DNA from: Mucilaginibacter sp. PAMB04168
Lineage (GTDB): Bacteria > Bacteroidota > Bacteroidia > Sphingobacteriales > Sphingobacteriaceae
Assembly: GCF_039634365.2 (NCBI RefSeq)
Contig: NZ_CP155079.2
Location: 4,526,001 to 4,590,000, forward strand
Reading direction: 5' to 3'
Length of the DNA: 64,000 nt
This document shows positions 26,378 through 34,557 of this stretch, in pieces. Made by a program: the position numbers and the translations under genes. Numbering within the stretch: position 1 is the stretch's first letter; every line of letters starts with the position of its first letter. The notes beneath the pieces are model-generated. The model was given only the letters and a program-made list of their open reading frames with translations, did not search any database and had not been told where the DNA came from.

Positions 26378-26758
26378 ATGAATTTTCCGGCAGAATTAAA
26401 ATATACCAAAGACCACGAGTGGATCAGAGTAGAAGGCGATGAAGCTTACATAGGCATCACCGAGTTTGCACAGCGCGAACTGGGCGACATTGTTTACATT
26501 GACATTAACACTGTAGGTCAGGAAGTAAGTAAAGAAGAAGTTTTTGGCACTGTTGAGGCTGTTAAAACCGTTTCAGACTTGTTTATGCCGGTTGCTGCAA
26601 GCGTTTTAGAGGTTAACGCCTTGCTTGACAGCCAGCCCGAACTGGTAAACACTGACCCTTATGGCGACGGCTGGATGGTAAAGATCAAATTAAGTGATCC
26701 GTCAGCAGTTGAAGGCTTATTATCGGCCGAGGATTATCAATCGTTAGTAGGCGCGTAA
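26378..26758 (+). CDS. gcvH: Glycine cleavage system H protein
   Basis: A 126-residue lipoyl carrier that shuttles the aminomethyl group between the P, T and L proteins of glycine cleavage in the cytoplasm. The lipoylated Lys is in VEAVKTVSD (Lys63), with the family motifs HEWIRVEGDEAYIGIT and NTDPYGDGWMVKI. The length is typical. No gcvP or gcvT is nearby. Its stop overlaps the next start by one base (TAATG), implying translational coupling to an unrelated membrane protein. Confidence 0.96.
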   Translation: MNFPAELKYTKDHEWIRVEGDEAYIGITEFAQRELGDIVYIDINTVGQEVSKEEVFGTVEAVKTVSDLFMPVAASVLEVNALLDSQPELVNTDPYGDGWMVKIKLSDPSAVEGLLSAEDYQSLVGA

Positions 26759-27147
26759 TGCAAAACTTGTTAAAATATCAAAAGCTCACCTTATGGTGGG
26801 CTTTATTTGTTTTAGTGATGTGCAACATCAAAATGGGCAAAGCCGGTCATTCGCCGCTGTTTTTTGCCGGGTTTGATAAGCTGGTGCATTGCGGCTTCTT
26901 TTTTATGTTTACTGCATTGGCCGGTTATGGCATTATTAAACAGCGTGGTAACCTTACTTTGGCTACCGCCGTAAAAGTGTTCATCATAGCCGTGGCTTAT
27001 GGCGCTGCGATAGAGGTTATCCAAAAGTACTTTTTCCCGTGGCGCGGTGCCGAATGGGGAGATTTATTTGCTGATACTGTAGGCGCCGGCATGGCTACTT
27101 TTAGCGGTTTAATAACAGTAACAGCGATACGTGATGAAAAGAATTAA
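26758..27147 (+). CDS. VanZ-like membrane protein
   Basis: A 129-residue protein with four predicted membrane segments (about 9-28, 32-54, 65-87, 97-120). The VanZ-type signature is present: 'DKLVHCGFFFMFTAL' and 'GAAIEVIQKYFFPWRGAEWGD' with the conserved Asp that follows (DLFADTVGA). VanZ confers low teicoplanin resistance in some Firmicutes, but most homologs have no known function. It is coupled to gcvH upstream and overlaps the small lipoprotein gene downstream by 14 bases. Confidence 0.85.
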   Translation: MQNLLKYQKLTLWWALFVLVMCNIKMGKAGHSPLFFAGFDKLVHCGFFFMFTALAGYGIIKQRGNLTLATAVKVFIIAVAYGAAIEVIQKYFFPWRGAEWGDLFADTVGAGMATFSGLITVTAIRDEKN

Positions 27148-27268
27148 ATTAACAGCTGCATTTATTATTTGTATTGCCCTTTCTTCTTGCGGCATATTTA
27201 AAAAGGATTGTAACTGCCCACACTTTGGGAGCACAGTAAAAAATTATCCGGCACTGCGCAACGTTTAG
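27134..27268 (+). CDS. 44-residue lipoprotein
   Basis: ATG 27134 to TAG 27266-27268. It encodes MKRIKLTAAFIICIALSSCG then a tail FKKDCNCPHFGSTVKNYPAL and a few more residues. The first 19 residues form a signal peptide with lipobox ALSSC; the mature part is about 26 residues with a CNC pair. The gene overlaps the VanZ-like gene by 14 bases, so it is probably translated from the gcvH message. Short lipoproteins with a 'CGxFKKxCxCP' start occur next to other Bacteroidota genes; the function is unknown. Confidence 0.75.
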   Translation: MKRIKLTAAFIICIALSSCGIFKKDCNCPHFGSTVKNYPALRNV

Positions 27269-27276
27269 TGTTGTGC

Positions 27277-27346
27277 TGCGTCTTGTGATAAGAAATTGAC
27301 CGGCAAATATTATGGCCGGCAATCATCTAACTTATCACAAGACGCA
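27277..27346 (+). promoter_or_regulatory. Large hairpin covering the start of the receptor gene at 27346
   Basis: TGCGTCTTGTGATAAG (27277-27292) is perfectly inverted at 27331-27346, a 16-base-pair stem. An inner stem CCGGC (27300-27304) with GCCGG (27315-27319) sits in the loop. The last paired base is the A of the receptor ATG, so the stem would cover the ribosome landing site. Probably a translational regulatory structure or, less likely, a terminator for the gcvH unit (no T-tract). Confidence 0.7.
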
Positions 27347-30177
27347 TGAAAAGAGCTTTACTCCTTCTCTTAACCTTTATTGTACTTACCTTTATTCACC
27401 ACCCTACTTTTGCACAAAGTGGCGGTAGTGTTAAAGCGCACTTGGTTAACTCAAAAAGCAACGAGCCTGTAGAATTTGCCATGGTGGCGGTTGTGAAGGC
27501 CGCCGACTCTGCAACTGTAACCAATGCTAACGCAGATCAAAATGGCCGTATAACCATCACTGGCCTTGCACCTGGTAACTATAAACTGGTGGCAAAGCAG
27601 CTAGGGTTAGCAGCTAAGGTTACACCCTTTAGCTTAAGTACGGGCAAAATGACCATAGACTTAGGAAAATTAATCATGGAGCCTGATGTTAAATCGCTAA
27701 GCGCTATTGTGGTTGAAGGACAACAGGCACCTGTACGCGTTAAAAAAGATACCGTTGAGTTTAATGCCGGCTCTTACAAAACTCAGCCTAATGATAATGT
27801 GGAGCAGCTTTTAAAAAAATTGCCCGGCGTTGAGGTGGATAGAGATGGTAAAGTAACCGCCCAGGGCCAGCAGGTAAGCAAAGTTTATGTGGATGGTAAA
27901 GAGTTCTTCGGCAATGATCCTAAGGCGGCTATCAAAAACCTGCCTGCCGACGCCATAGCCAAAGTACAGGTGATTGATGACAAGACCGAGAAAACCAAAA
28001 ATACCGGCATTGACGATGGTCAGCGCGAAAAGGTTTTGAACTTAACCCTGAAAGAAGATAAAAAGAAAGGCTGGTTTGGTAACGCATCTGCATCAGGCGG
28101 TAACACCGATCGCTTTTTGGGCCAGTTCAACATCAACCGTTTTGATAAGCAAAAGCAAGTTTCAGCGTTGTTCCTCAGCAATAACATCAACGAGTCGGGT
28201 TTTTCGATGGAAGACCTGAATGCCTTTACAGGCGGCAATACCTTCGATGCATTTAGAGATGCTAATGGGAACACTTCTATTAATATTGGTGCTAACGGCC
28301 GGGCCAATGTAAATGGCGTTTTTTCGGGTGTTAGCGGTGGTTTAATAACCAACCATACAGGTGGGTTAAACTACTCAGACCTATGGGGTAAGAAAGATGA
28401 GATTAAATTTAACAGCAGCTTTGTAACCGTAGTGTCTAACAATACGCTGGTGCAGGATGATGCCATCGAAAATCCGGCTCAAAATCTGCTTACCACACAG
28501 CGCAGTGTTGGCGAGAACAAGTATAACAGTTACCGCCTCAATATGAACTTAGAGTACAAGATGGATAGTCTTACTACCATGCGCATAAAGCCCAACTTGT
28601 CATACGGTTACCGCTCGGGCCGCAATACTTTAAATTATAATACCACCAGCTATGCCGCCGACCCGCGCAACTTGGGCAATCAGTTTCTGGATCAAACCAT
28701 ACGTACACCTGTGCTGGCAGGCCAGTTCAGCGTAAACCGCAGAATACCGAATGGCCGCGGCTCTTACAACATGTATATTACCGGCAGTTACAGCCCCTAC
28801 AGCAACAAATACTCCAATAATTCGCTTTTAGCGCGCTTTAACGACGCGGGTATTAGGCAGGATAGTTTAAGCAACTTGTATACCGGCCAGACAACCGATG
28901 GCAGCCAGATCAACGGAACCCTATCTCACATCAGGCAAATTAACAAGAAGCAAAAGCTCAACTTAACCGTTAGTCAGAATTTGCAATACCGGCATGATGA
29001 AGCAGAACAAGCTACCTTAAACTATAATGCAGTAACCGGCAATTACGATATATTGAACCCGCAATACAGCGGCGACTATAACAACACGAACTACCGCTAT
29101 TCATCAAGTGTGGGCTTAAACAAAGCTACCGATAAGCTAACGGTTAACCTAAGTGCCGAGGCCGCCAACCTGGGATTAAAAGGACAGGTAAACACCGCAA
29201 CAAGCCCTATAGAACGCAACCAGTGGGTACTTGCCCCCAGTGCCAATATATCTTACCGCCCAAAGCCAGGGTCGAACTTTTACTTTTATATGCGTAATGA
29301 TGCCCTTATGCCGGCTATTACTGATCTCCAACCATTTTTAAACACGGCCAACACCAATTATAAAAGGATAGGCAACCCCGATTTGCGTTTGGCCAGGTAT
29401 GTAACCGTGAGTACCAATTTTAATACTTACGATCAGAAAACCAATAACTATATAAATTTTTACGCTAGCTACAATTATTACTGGAACGGCTTTTCGACCG
29501 AGAGCTTTACAGACGAAGGCGGTGTAACCACTTCGCGCCCTATTAATGCCGATGGTAATTACAATTTATCATTAGGTACCAACCTAGGCAGACCTTCAAA
29601 AATCAAAGGGCTGCGTTTTAACCTGGGGCTTAATGGCAACCTTAACCGCAATATCAACTTTATAAACGATAACAAAAATTCGGTACTGCGCATATCACCT
29701 GGATTGAGTTTGGGAAGCAGCTTCGACCGCGATAACTACCAGTTTAGCATACGTACCTACACGGCATACAACAATGCTAAAAACTCTTACCAAAGCGCGG
29801 CCGACCGTCAGTACTTTAGTTTCAATAACTGGTATTCGGCCAGTGTAAAACCGGTTAAAAACTGGCGCATCTTCTCCGAGTTGTTTCAAAACCTGTATAG
29901 GGGCAAACCATCTACAAGCAATACATCAGTGTATTTGCTCAATGCAGGCATTGAGCGTTATTTGCTAAAAGGTCAGAACCTTACCATAGGTTTAAACGCG
30001 TTCGACCTGCTCGATCAAAATGCAGCCTTACAACGCTCCTTATCAAATACGGGGCAAACCACGCGTACACAAACCAATACTATCGGACAATATTTTTCGC
30101 TGCGGCTAACTTACAAAATATCACGCGTGGGCACCCCAAACAGCAACACGCCTGGCGGCATGATCATTATGAGATAA
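27346..30177 (+). CDS. TonB-dependent receptor-like outer-membrane protein
   Basis: A 943-residue outer-membrane protein. Signal peptide (about 1-24, ending TFAQ), carboxypeptidase-regulatory-like domain (about 28-110), plug with LLKKLPGVEVDRDGKV and VSKVYVDGKEFFGNDPKAA (about 150-215), then a long Asn/Tyr-rich beta barrel of the outer-membrane beta-barrel family 3 type. It ends with a short PNSNTPGGMIIMR tail. The ligand is unknown. The ATG lies at the edge of a 16-bp stem, and feoAB follows 88 bases after the stop with its own promoter, so it is not necessarily an iron receptor. Confidence 0.9.
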   Translation: MKRALLLLLTFIVLTFIHHPTFAQSGGSVKAHLVNSKSNEPVEFAMVAVVKAADSATVTNANADQNGRITITGLAPGNYKLVAKQLGLAAKVTPFSLSTGKMTIDLGKLIMEPDVKSLSAIVVEGQQAPVRVKKDTVEFNAGSYKTQPNDNVEQLLKKLPGVEVDRDGKVTAQGQQVSKVYVDGKEFFGNDPKAAIKNLPADAIAKVQVIDDKTEKTKNTGIDDGQREKVLNLTLKEDKKKGWFGNASASGGNTDRFLGQFNINRFDKQKQVSALFLSNNINESGFSMEDLNAFTGGNTFDAFRDANGNTSINIGANGRANVNGVFSGVSGGLITNHTGGLNYSDLWGKKDEIKFNSSFVTVVSNNTLVQDDAIENPAQNLLTTQRSVGENKYNSYRLNMNLEYKMDSLTTMRIKPNLSYGYRSGRNTLNYNTTSYAADPRNLGNQFLDQTIRTPVLAGQFSVNRRIPNGRGSYNMYITGSYSPYSNKYSNNSLLARFNDAGIRQDSLSNLYTGQTTDGSQINGTLSHIRQINKKQKLNLTVSQNLQYRHDEAEQATLNYNAVTGNYDILNPQYSGDYNNTNYRYSSSVGLNKATDKLTVNLSAEAANLGLKGQVNTATSPIERNQWVLAPSANISYRPKPGSNFYFYMRNDALMPAITDLQPFLNTANTNYKRIGNPDLRLARYVTVSTNFNTYDQKTNNYINFYASYNYYWNGFSTESFTDEGGVTTSRPINADGNYNLSLGTNLGRPSKIKGLRFNLGLNGNLNRNINFINDNKNSVLRISPGLSLGSSFDRDNYQFSIRTYTAYNNAKNSYQSAADRQYFSFNNWYSASVKPVKNWRIFSELFQNLYRGKPSTSNTSVYLLNAGIERYLLKGQNLTIGLNAFDLLDQNAALQRSLSNTGQTTRTQTNTIGQYFSLRLTYKISRVGTPNSNTPGGMIIMR

Positions 30178-30223
30178 TGCTGTAAACGGCTCTCTTTTTT
30201 ACAGAAATCAAACACTTCTCTTA

Positions 30224-30255
30224 TTTGGATTTGATTTAAATAAGCGCTATGTTTG
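30224..30255 (+). promoter_or_regulatory. Promoter of feoAB (-33 and -7 elements)
   Basis: TTTG (30224-30227), a 20-base spacer and TATGTTTG (30248-30255) form a complete Bacteroidota promoter. The -7 box ends 10 bases before the feoA ATG. No Fur-box-like palindrome is obvious, but one could be missed by eye. Confidence 0.7.
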
Positions 30256-30265
30256 TCTTCGGTTT

Positions 30266-30484
30266 ATGAAGAAGCTTTCGCAATTACAGATAGGTAAAAA
30301 AGGCGTGATTAAAGAATTCACAGACCTTGAAATGTCATTAAAATTAATGGAAATGGGTTGCCTCCCCGGCGAAGAAATCGTTGTTGAGCGGGTAGCACCA
30401 CTGGGCGATCCTATTGCCGTTAACGTGTCTGGCTATATGTTGAGCTTGCGTAAGCAAGAAGCTTCGACCATTATTTTACAGTAG
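30266..30484 (+). CDS. feoA: Ferrous iron transport protein A
   Basis: A 72-residue SH3-like protein. Features are the opening LSQLQIGKKGVIKEF, LMEMGCLPGEEIVVERVAPL and DPIAVNVSGYMLSLRKQEA, all typical of FeoA. It binds FeoB in the cytoplasm and is needed for Fe(II) import. It is followed 8 bases later by feoB and led by its own promoter. Confidence 0.95.
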   Translation: MKKLSQLQIGKKGVIKEFTDLEMSLKLMEMGCLPGEEIVVERVAPLGDPIAVNVSGYMLSLRKQEASTIILQ

Positions 30485-30492
30485 TTATTGCA

Positions 30493-32604
30493 TTGAAGGC
30501 TGAGATTAGAGTTGCGCTTGTAGGAAATCCCAATACCGGTAAATCAACCCTGTTTAATTTACTAACCGGACTTAACCAAAAAATAGGAAATTTTCCGGGT
30601 GTAACAGTTGATAAAAAAACCGGCTATCTCAACTTGCCCGATGGCCGCCGTGCCGAAATCATAGATCTTCCGGGCACTTACAGCCTCTATCCTAAAAGCC
30701 GCGACGAATCTATTGTCTTCTCCGTACTGGCCGATCGTGTGAACGATCAGGCACCCGATCTGATTGTGGTTATTCTGGATGCATCAAACCTAAAACGTAA
30801 TTTACTTTTATATACCCAGGTTGCCGATTTAAAAACACCCGTTATTGTGGCGCTGAACATGATGGACGTGGCCAATAAAGACGGCATTAGTATTGACATA
30901 AACGGCCTTTCGGCCAAGCTTGGCGTTCCGGTGGTTCCTATATCTGCCCGCCGTAACGAGGGTATTGATGAACTAAAAAAAGCTATTTCTTACGCTAATA
31001 CATTTGCCTTACAGCAAGACAGTATTGATGTTAAAGCGATAGCCCCTCAACTGGTGGAAGCCATTGGCGAGGAGTTGAACGTAGACATTCCATACTTTGC
31101 CCTGCAGCTGGCGCACCAGCACGAGCACCTAAGCTTCTTGTCGGTTACCGAAAGCGGACGCATAGAGGAGTTGGAACAAATTCACAACTTTCACTCGCAA
31201 AAGGCCCAGGCTACCGAAACCATTGCCCGGTATAATTACATCAACGATTTACTATATGATACCGTAAAGGTAAAAGAAGCTGCCCGCGAGGAAAGTGCAA
31301 GTAATCGTATTGATAAAGTATTAACTCACCGGGTATTTGGCTTCCTTATATTTTTCGGCATTTTACTTTTTATATTCCAGGCTATATTTGCGTGGTCGGC
31401 CTACCCTATGGAGCTGATCGAAACGCTTTTCATCTGGATGCAGGGCGGCGTACACCAACTGCTGCCGGCTGGTCCGCTTACCGATTTACTGGCCGATGGT
31501 GTAATTGCCGGTCTGAGTGGCGTACTGGTGTTTATTCCGCAAATTGCTATCCTATTTGCCTTTATAGCTATTTTGGAAGATACCGGCTACATGGCCCGCG
31601 TTACCTTTATGATGGATAAGCTGATGCGCAAAGTAGGCTTAAACGGCAAATCGGTTGTACCGCTTATAGGTGGCTTTGCCTGTGCAGTGCCCTCTATTAT
31701 GAGTACGCGCACCATTGAGAACTGGAAAGACCGCATGATTACCATTATGGTAACGCCGCTCATTAGCTGCTCGGCGCGTTTACCGGTTTACACGCTGCTT
31801 ATTGCCTTAGTGGTGCCTAGTCGTAATATCTGGTGGATATTTAACCTGCAGGGCCTGGCGCTTACGGGTATGTATGTGTTAAGCCTGGTATCGGCCATTG
31901 TGATAGCCTGGGTAATGAAGCATATTCTAAAAGCGCGCGAACGCGGTTACTTCATTATGGAGTTGCCGGTTTACCGCATGCCCCGCTGGAACAACGTACT
32001 GCTTACCATGTTTGATAGGGCCAAAACCTTTGTGCTGGAAGCCGGTAAAGTAATAATTGCCGTTTCTATCATCCTGTGGGTGCTGGCTTCGTACGGCCCT
32101 GGTAATAGTTTTGAGCAGATTGAAAAGAAATATAAGGAACCGCAATACGGCCAGAAAATGAAACCCAGCGAGGTTGACCATGCCATTGCATCCGAAAAGC
32201 TGGAAAGCTCATACGCCGGTCACCTGGGCCGGGTTATTGAGCCGGTTATTAAACCGCTTGGTTTCGACTGGAAGATAGGCATTGCGATCATTACCTCGTT
32301 TGCTGCCCGCGAAGTTTTTGTGGGTACTATGGCCACCATTTACAGTGTGGATAACGCCGATGAAATTCAATCGGTAAAAGCCAAAATGCATAACGCCCGC
32401 AATGCCGAAACCGGTAAGCCTACGTTTACTTTGGCTGTGGCCTTTTCGCTCATGATGTTTTACGCCTTTGCCATGCAGTGCGCCAGCACGGTAGCCGTAG
32501 TTTACCGCGAAACCAAAGACTGGCGCTGGCCCGCAGTACAATTTGTGTACATGACGGCGCTGGCTTATACAGCTAGTTTCATTACCTATACATTACTGAA
32601 ATAG
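30493..32604 (+). CDS. feoB: Ferrous iron transporter B
   Basis: A 703-residue Fe(II) importer of the inner membrane. The N-terminal G domain has G1 GNPNTGKST (11-19), G3 DLPGTYSLYP and G4 NMMDV; a helical GDI region follows (about 170-260). The membrane part has two Gate-type repeats and a C-terminal core, about ten segments from residue 281. The TTG start at 30493 is 8 bases after the feoA stop and gives the family N-terminus MKAEIRVALVGN; no better start exists. Confidence 0.95.
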   Translation: MKAEIRVALVGNPNTGKSTLFNLLTGLNQKIGNFPGVTVDKKTGYLNLPDGRRAEIIDLPGTYSLYPKSRDESIVFSVLADRVNDQAPDLIVVILDASNLKRNLLLYTQVADLKTPVIVALNMMDVANKDGISIDINGLSAKLGVPVVPISARRNEGIDELKKAISYANTFALQQDSIDVKAIAPQLVEAIGEELNVDIPYFALQLAHQHEHLSFLSVTESGRIEELEQIHNFHSQKAQATETIARYNYINDLLYDTVKVKEAAREESASNRIDKVLTHRVFGFLIFFGILLFIFQAIFAWSAYPMELIETLFIWMQGGVHQLLPAGPLTDLLADGVIAGLSGVLVFIPQIAILFAFIAILEDTGYMARVTFMMDKLMRKVGLNGKSVVPLIGGFACAVPSIMSTRTIENWKDRMITIMVTPLISCSARLPVYTLLIALVVPSRNIWWIFNLQGLALTGMYVLSLVSAIVIAWVMKHILKARERGYFIMELPVYRMPRWNNVLLTMFDRAKTFVLEAGKVIIAVSIILWVLASYGPGNSFEQIEKKYKEPQYGQKMKPSEVDHAIASEKLESSYAGHLGRVIEPVIKPLGFDWKIGIAIITSFAAREVFVGTMATIYSVDNADEIQSVKAKMHNARNAETGKPTFTLAVAFSLMMFYAFAMQCASTVAVVYRETKDWRWPAVQFVYMTALAYTASFITYTLLK

Positions 32605-32617
32605 GCACTTTCATTCT

Positions 32618-32625
32618 TATATTTG
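32618..32625 (+). promoter_or_regulatory. -7 promoter box before the SprT-like gene
   Basis: TATATTTG matches TAnnTTTG and lies 16 bases before the TTG start at 32642. AGGAG at 32629-32633 is a rare Shine-Dalgarno-like sequence 8 bases before that TTG and supports it as the start. Confidence 0.6.
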
Positions 32626-32641
32626 ATCAGGAGTATCTGAG

Positions 32642-33256
32642 TTGGATAAAGTTAAAGTTTTAGAGAAATACGTTCCTGACGGCGCTGCGCCTTTATTGGC
32701 GAAGTGGATTGATTATTTTAAGTGCGAATTTAAAATTTCGCGCAGCCGTAATAGCAAGTTTGGTGATTATCGTCCGCCGTTTCAGAAAAAAGGTCACCGC
32801 ATCTCAGTAAACCATAACTTAAACCCGTATGCATTTTTGGTGACTACCGTACACGAGTTTGCTCACCTGTATACCTGGAACCAACATAAACATCTTATTA
32901 AACCTCATGGTGCTGAATGGAAGGCTAACTTCAAAAAAATGATGCAGCCTTTTTTTGAGCAGCGGGTTTTCCCCGCTGATATACAGATTGCCATTACCGC
33001 TTACTTGAATAACCCGGCCGCATCCAGCTGTTCTGACTTGAATTTATACCGTGCTTTGCGCAAATACGACGCGGCACATTCATCGGCAACCACGGTTGAA
33101 AAACTGCCGTTGAAAGCTGTGTTTAAATTGAAAGACGGTCGTGTTTTTCGTAAAGAGGAACAGTTGCGCAAGCGTTTCAAATGTGTGGAGGTAAGTACTA
33201 AGCGGGTATACTTATTTAGTCCGGTTGCTGAGGTGGAAGTGGTTGAAGTAGCTTAA
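32642..33256 (+). CDS. SprT-like zinc-binding domain protein
   Basis: A 204-residue protein starting at TTG 32642 (MDKVKVLEKYVPDGA). VHEFAHLYTW holds HExxH (His71-His75), and a later His in KPHGAEWK supplies the third zinc ligand as in SprT/SPRTN. SPRTN-type proteases degrade DNA-protein crosslinks in eukaryotes; bacterial SprT homologs are poorly characterised. The lack of a signal peptide suggests a cytoplasmic location. It precedes a radical SAM gene by 69 bases. Protease activity is inferred only. Confidence 0.85.
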   Translation: MDKVKVLEKYVPDGAAPLLAKWIDYFKCEFKISRSRNSKFGDYRPPFQKKGHRISVNHNLNPYAFLVTTVHEFAHLYTWNQHKHLIKPHGAEWKANFKKMMQPFFEQRVFPADIQIAITAYLNNPAASSCSDLNLYRALRKYDAAHSSATTVEKLPLKAVFKLKDGRVFRKEEQLRKRFKCVEVSTKRVYLFSPVAEVEVVEVA

Positions 33257-33325
33257 CAACTTCCTTTATAAAATAATTAGCTTTTGGCCTTGCAAGTTTA
33301 CTAATTAATTTAGCAAATTTGTTGT

Positions 33326-34396
33326 ATGGCATTTGAGGCGAATCAGGATTTTTTTAAGGGGCGGGGGGCACAGGTTAACACGCATAACAAGTTCCTGAAA
33401 AACAAGTATGTAGCTCAACATATCGAAGCACTCGACGAGCCATTACTGCAACACAGCAAAACTCAAATTTTTGAAGAAACGCCCCGCAAGATCGTCAGCA
33501 AGTCTAACAGTCCCGATTTAAGCCACATGCATTCCATTAACCCCTACCAGGGGTGCGAGCATGGATGCATTTACTGCTACGCCCGCAACAGCCACGAGTA
33601 CTATGGCTTTAGCGCCGGGTTGGATTTTGAGCGCAAGATAATTGTTAAGCGTAACGCGCCAGAACTGCTGGAAGCCTATTTTAACAAACGCCGTTATGAG
33701 CCTACACCCATCGTACTATCAGGCAATACCGATTGCTATCAGCCTATTGAGCGCGACCTGGAGATTACCCGTCGCCTGCTGCAAATATTTTTGCAATACC
33801 GCCACCCGGTAAGCATCATCACCAAAAACAATCTCATTTTGCGTGACATGGATATTATTACCGAGTTGGCCAAACTGAACCTCATCCACGTCAATGTATC
33901 CATTACATCACTGGATGAACAACTGCGCCAAAAGCTGGAGCCGCGTACCGTAACCTCTATTGGCCGTTTAAATGTGATTGAAAAGCTGGCTGCCAAAGGT
34001 GTACCAGTACGAGTAATGACAGCGCCTATCATCCCTGGCCTGAATAGCAACGAGGTACCCGCCATTATTAAAGCAGCGGCTAACCGCGGTGCAGTGGCCG
34101 CTGGCTTTACCATGGTACGCCTTAACGGTAGCATTGCCGAGCTGTTTACCGACTGGATTCACAAAACTTTCCCCGACAGGGCCGAGAAGGTACTAAACCT
34201 AATACGCGAATGCCATGACGGCAACCTGAACGATAGCGAGTTTGGCCGACGCATGAGCGGCGATGGACAAGTAGCCGATTCGATTCACCAGCTTTACCGC
34301 CTGGCCTGCAACCGCTACCTGGCCGATAGGGAAATGCCCGGTTACAACCTTTCCATTTTTACGCCAAAGACCGGCCGGCAGATTACGTTATTTTAA
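33326..34396 (+). CDS. Radical SAM protein (PA0069 / SplB-like family)
   Basis: A 356-residue radical SAM enzyme. The 4Fe-4S/SAM motif is CEHGCIYC (Cys77, Cys81, Cys84) in INPYQGCEHGCIYCYARNSH, and the protein continues with LSGNTDCYQPIERDLEITR, the pattern of the PA0069 family related to spore photoproduct lyase. The reaction of this family is unknown. Both N-terminal and C-terminal regions are complete (last residues PKTGRQITLF). A near-match -7 box CAAATTTG lies at 33314-33321. Confidence 0.92.
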   Translation: MAFEANQDFFKGRGAQVNTHNKFLKNKYVAQHIEALDEPLLQHSKTQIFEETPRKIVSKSNSPDLSHMHSINPYQGCEHGCIYCYARNSHEYYGFSAGLDFERKIIVKRNAPELLEAYFNKRRYEPTPIVLSGNTDCYQPIERDLEITRRLLQIFLQYRHPVSIITKNNLILRDMDIITELAKLNLIHVNVSITSLDEQLRQKLEPRTVTSIGRLNVIEKLAAKGVPVRVMTAPIIPGLNSNEVPAIIKAAANRGAVAAGFTMVRLNGSIAELFTDWIHKTFPDRAEKVLNLIRECHDGNLNDSEFGRRMSGDGQVADSIHQLYRLACNRYLADREMPGYNLSIFTPKTGRQITLF

Positions 34397-34531
34397 GTAC
34401 AGGTAAAGAATAGTAAATTAAGGTGGATAGTTAAAGTCGCTGGACAATATTTATCCCTTATGCCTGAATGAAAAGCAGCTGGTTGTTGGTAGGATGCATG
34501 TACAGCTAATCACCCTCCCATATAATTACCT

Positions 34532-34539
34532 TATCTTTG
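34532..34539 (+). promoter_or_regulatory. -7 promoter box before the DEAD-box helicase gene
   Basis: TATCTTTG matches TAnnTTTG and ends 18 bases before the ATG at 34558. Confidence 0.55.
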
Positions 34540-34557
34540 CGGTAATCCATAACATAC

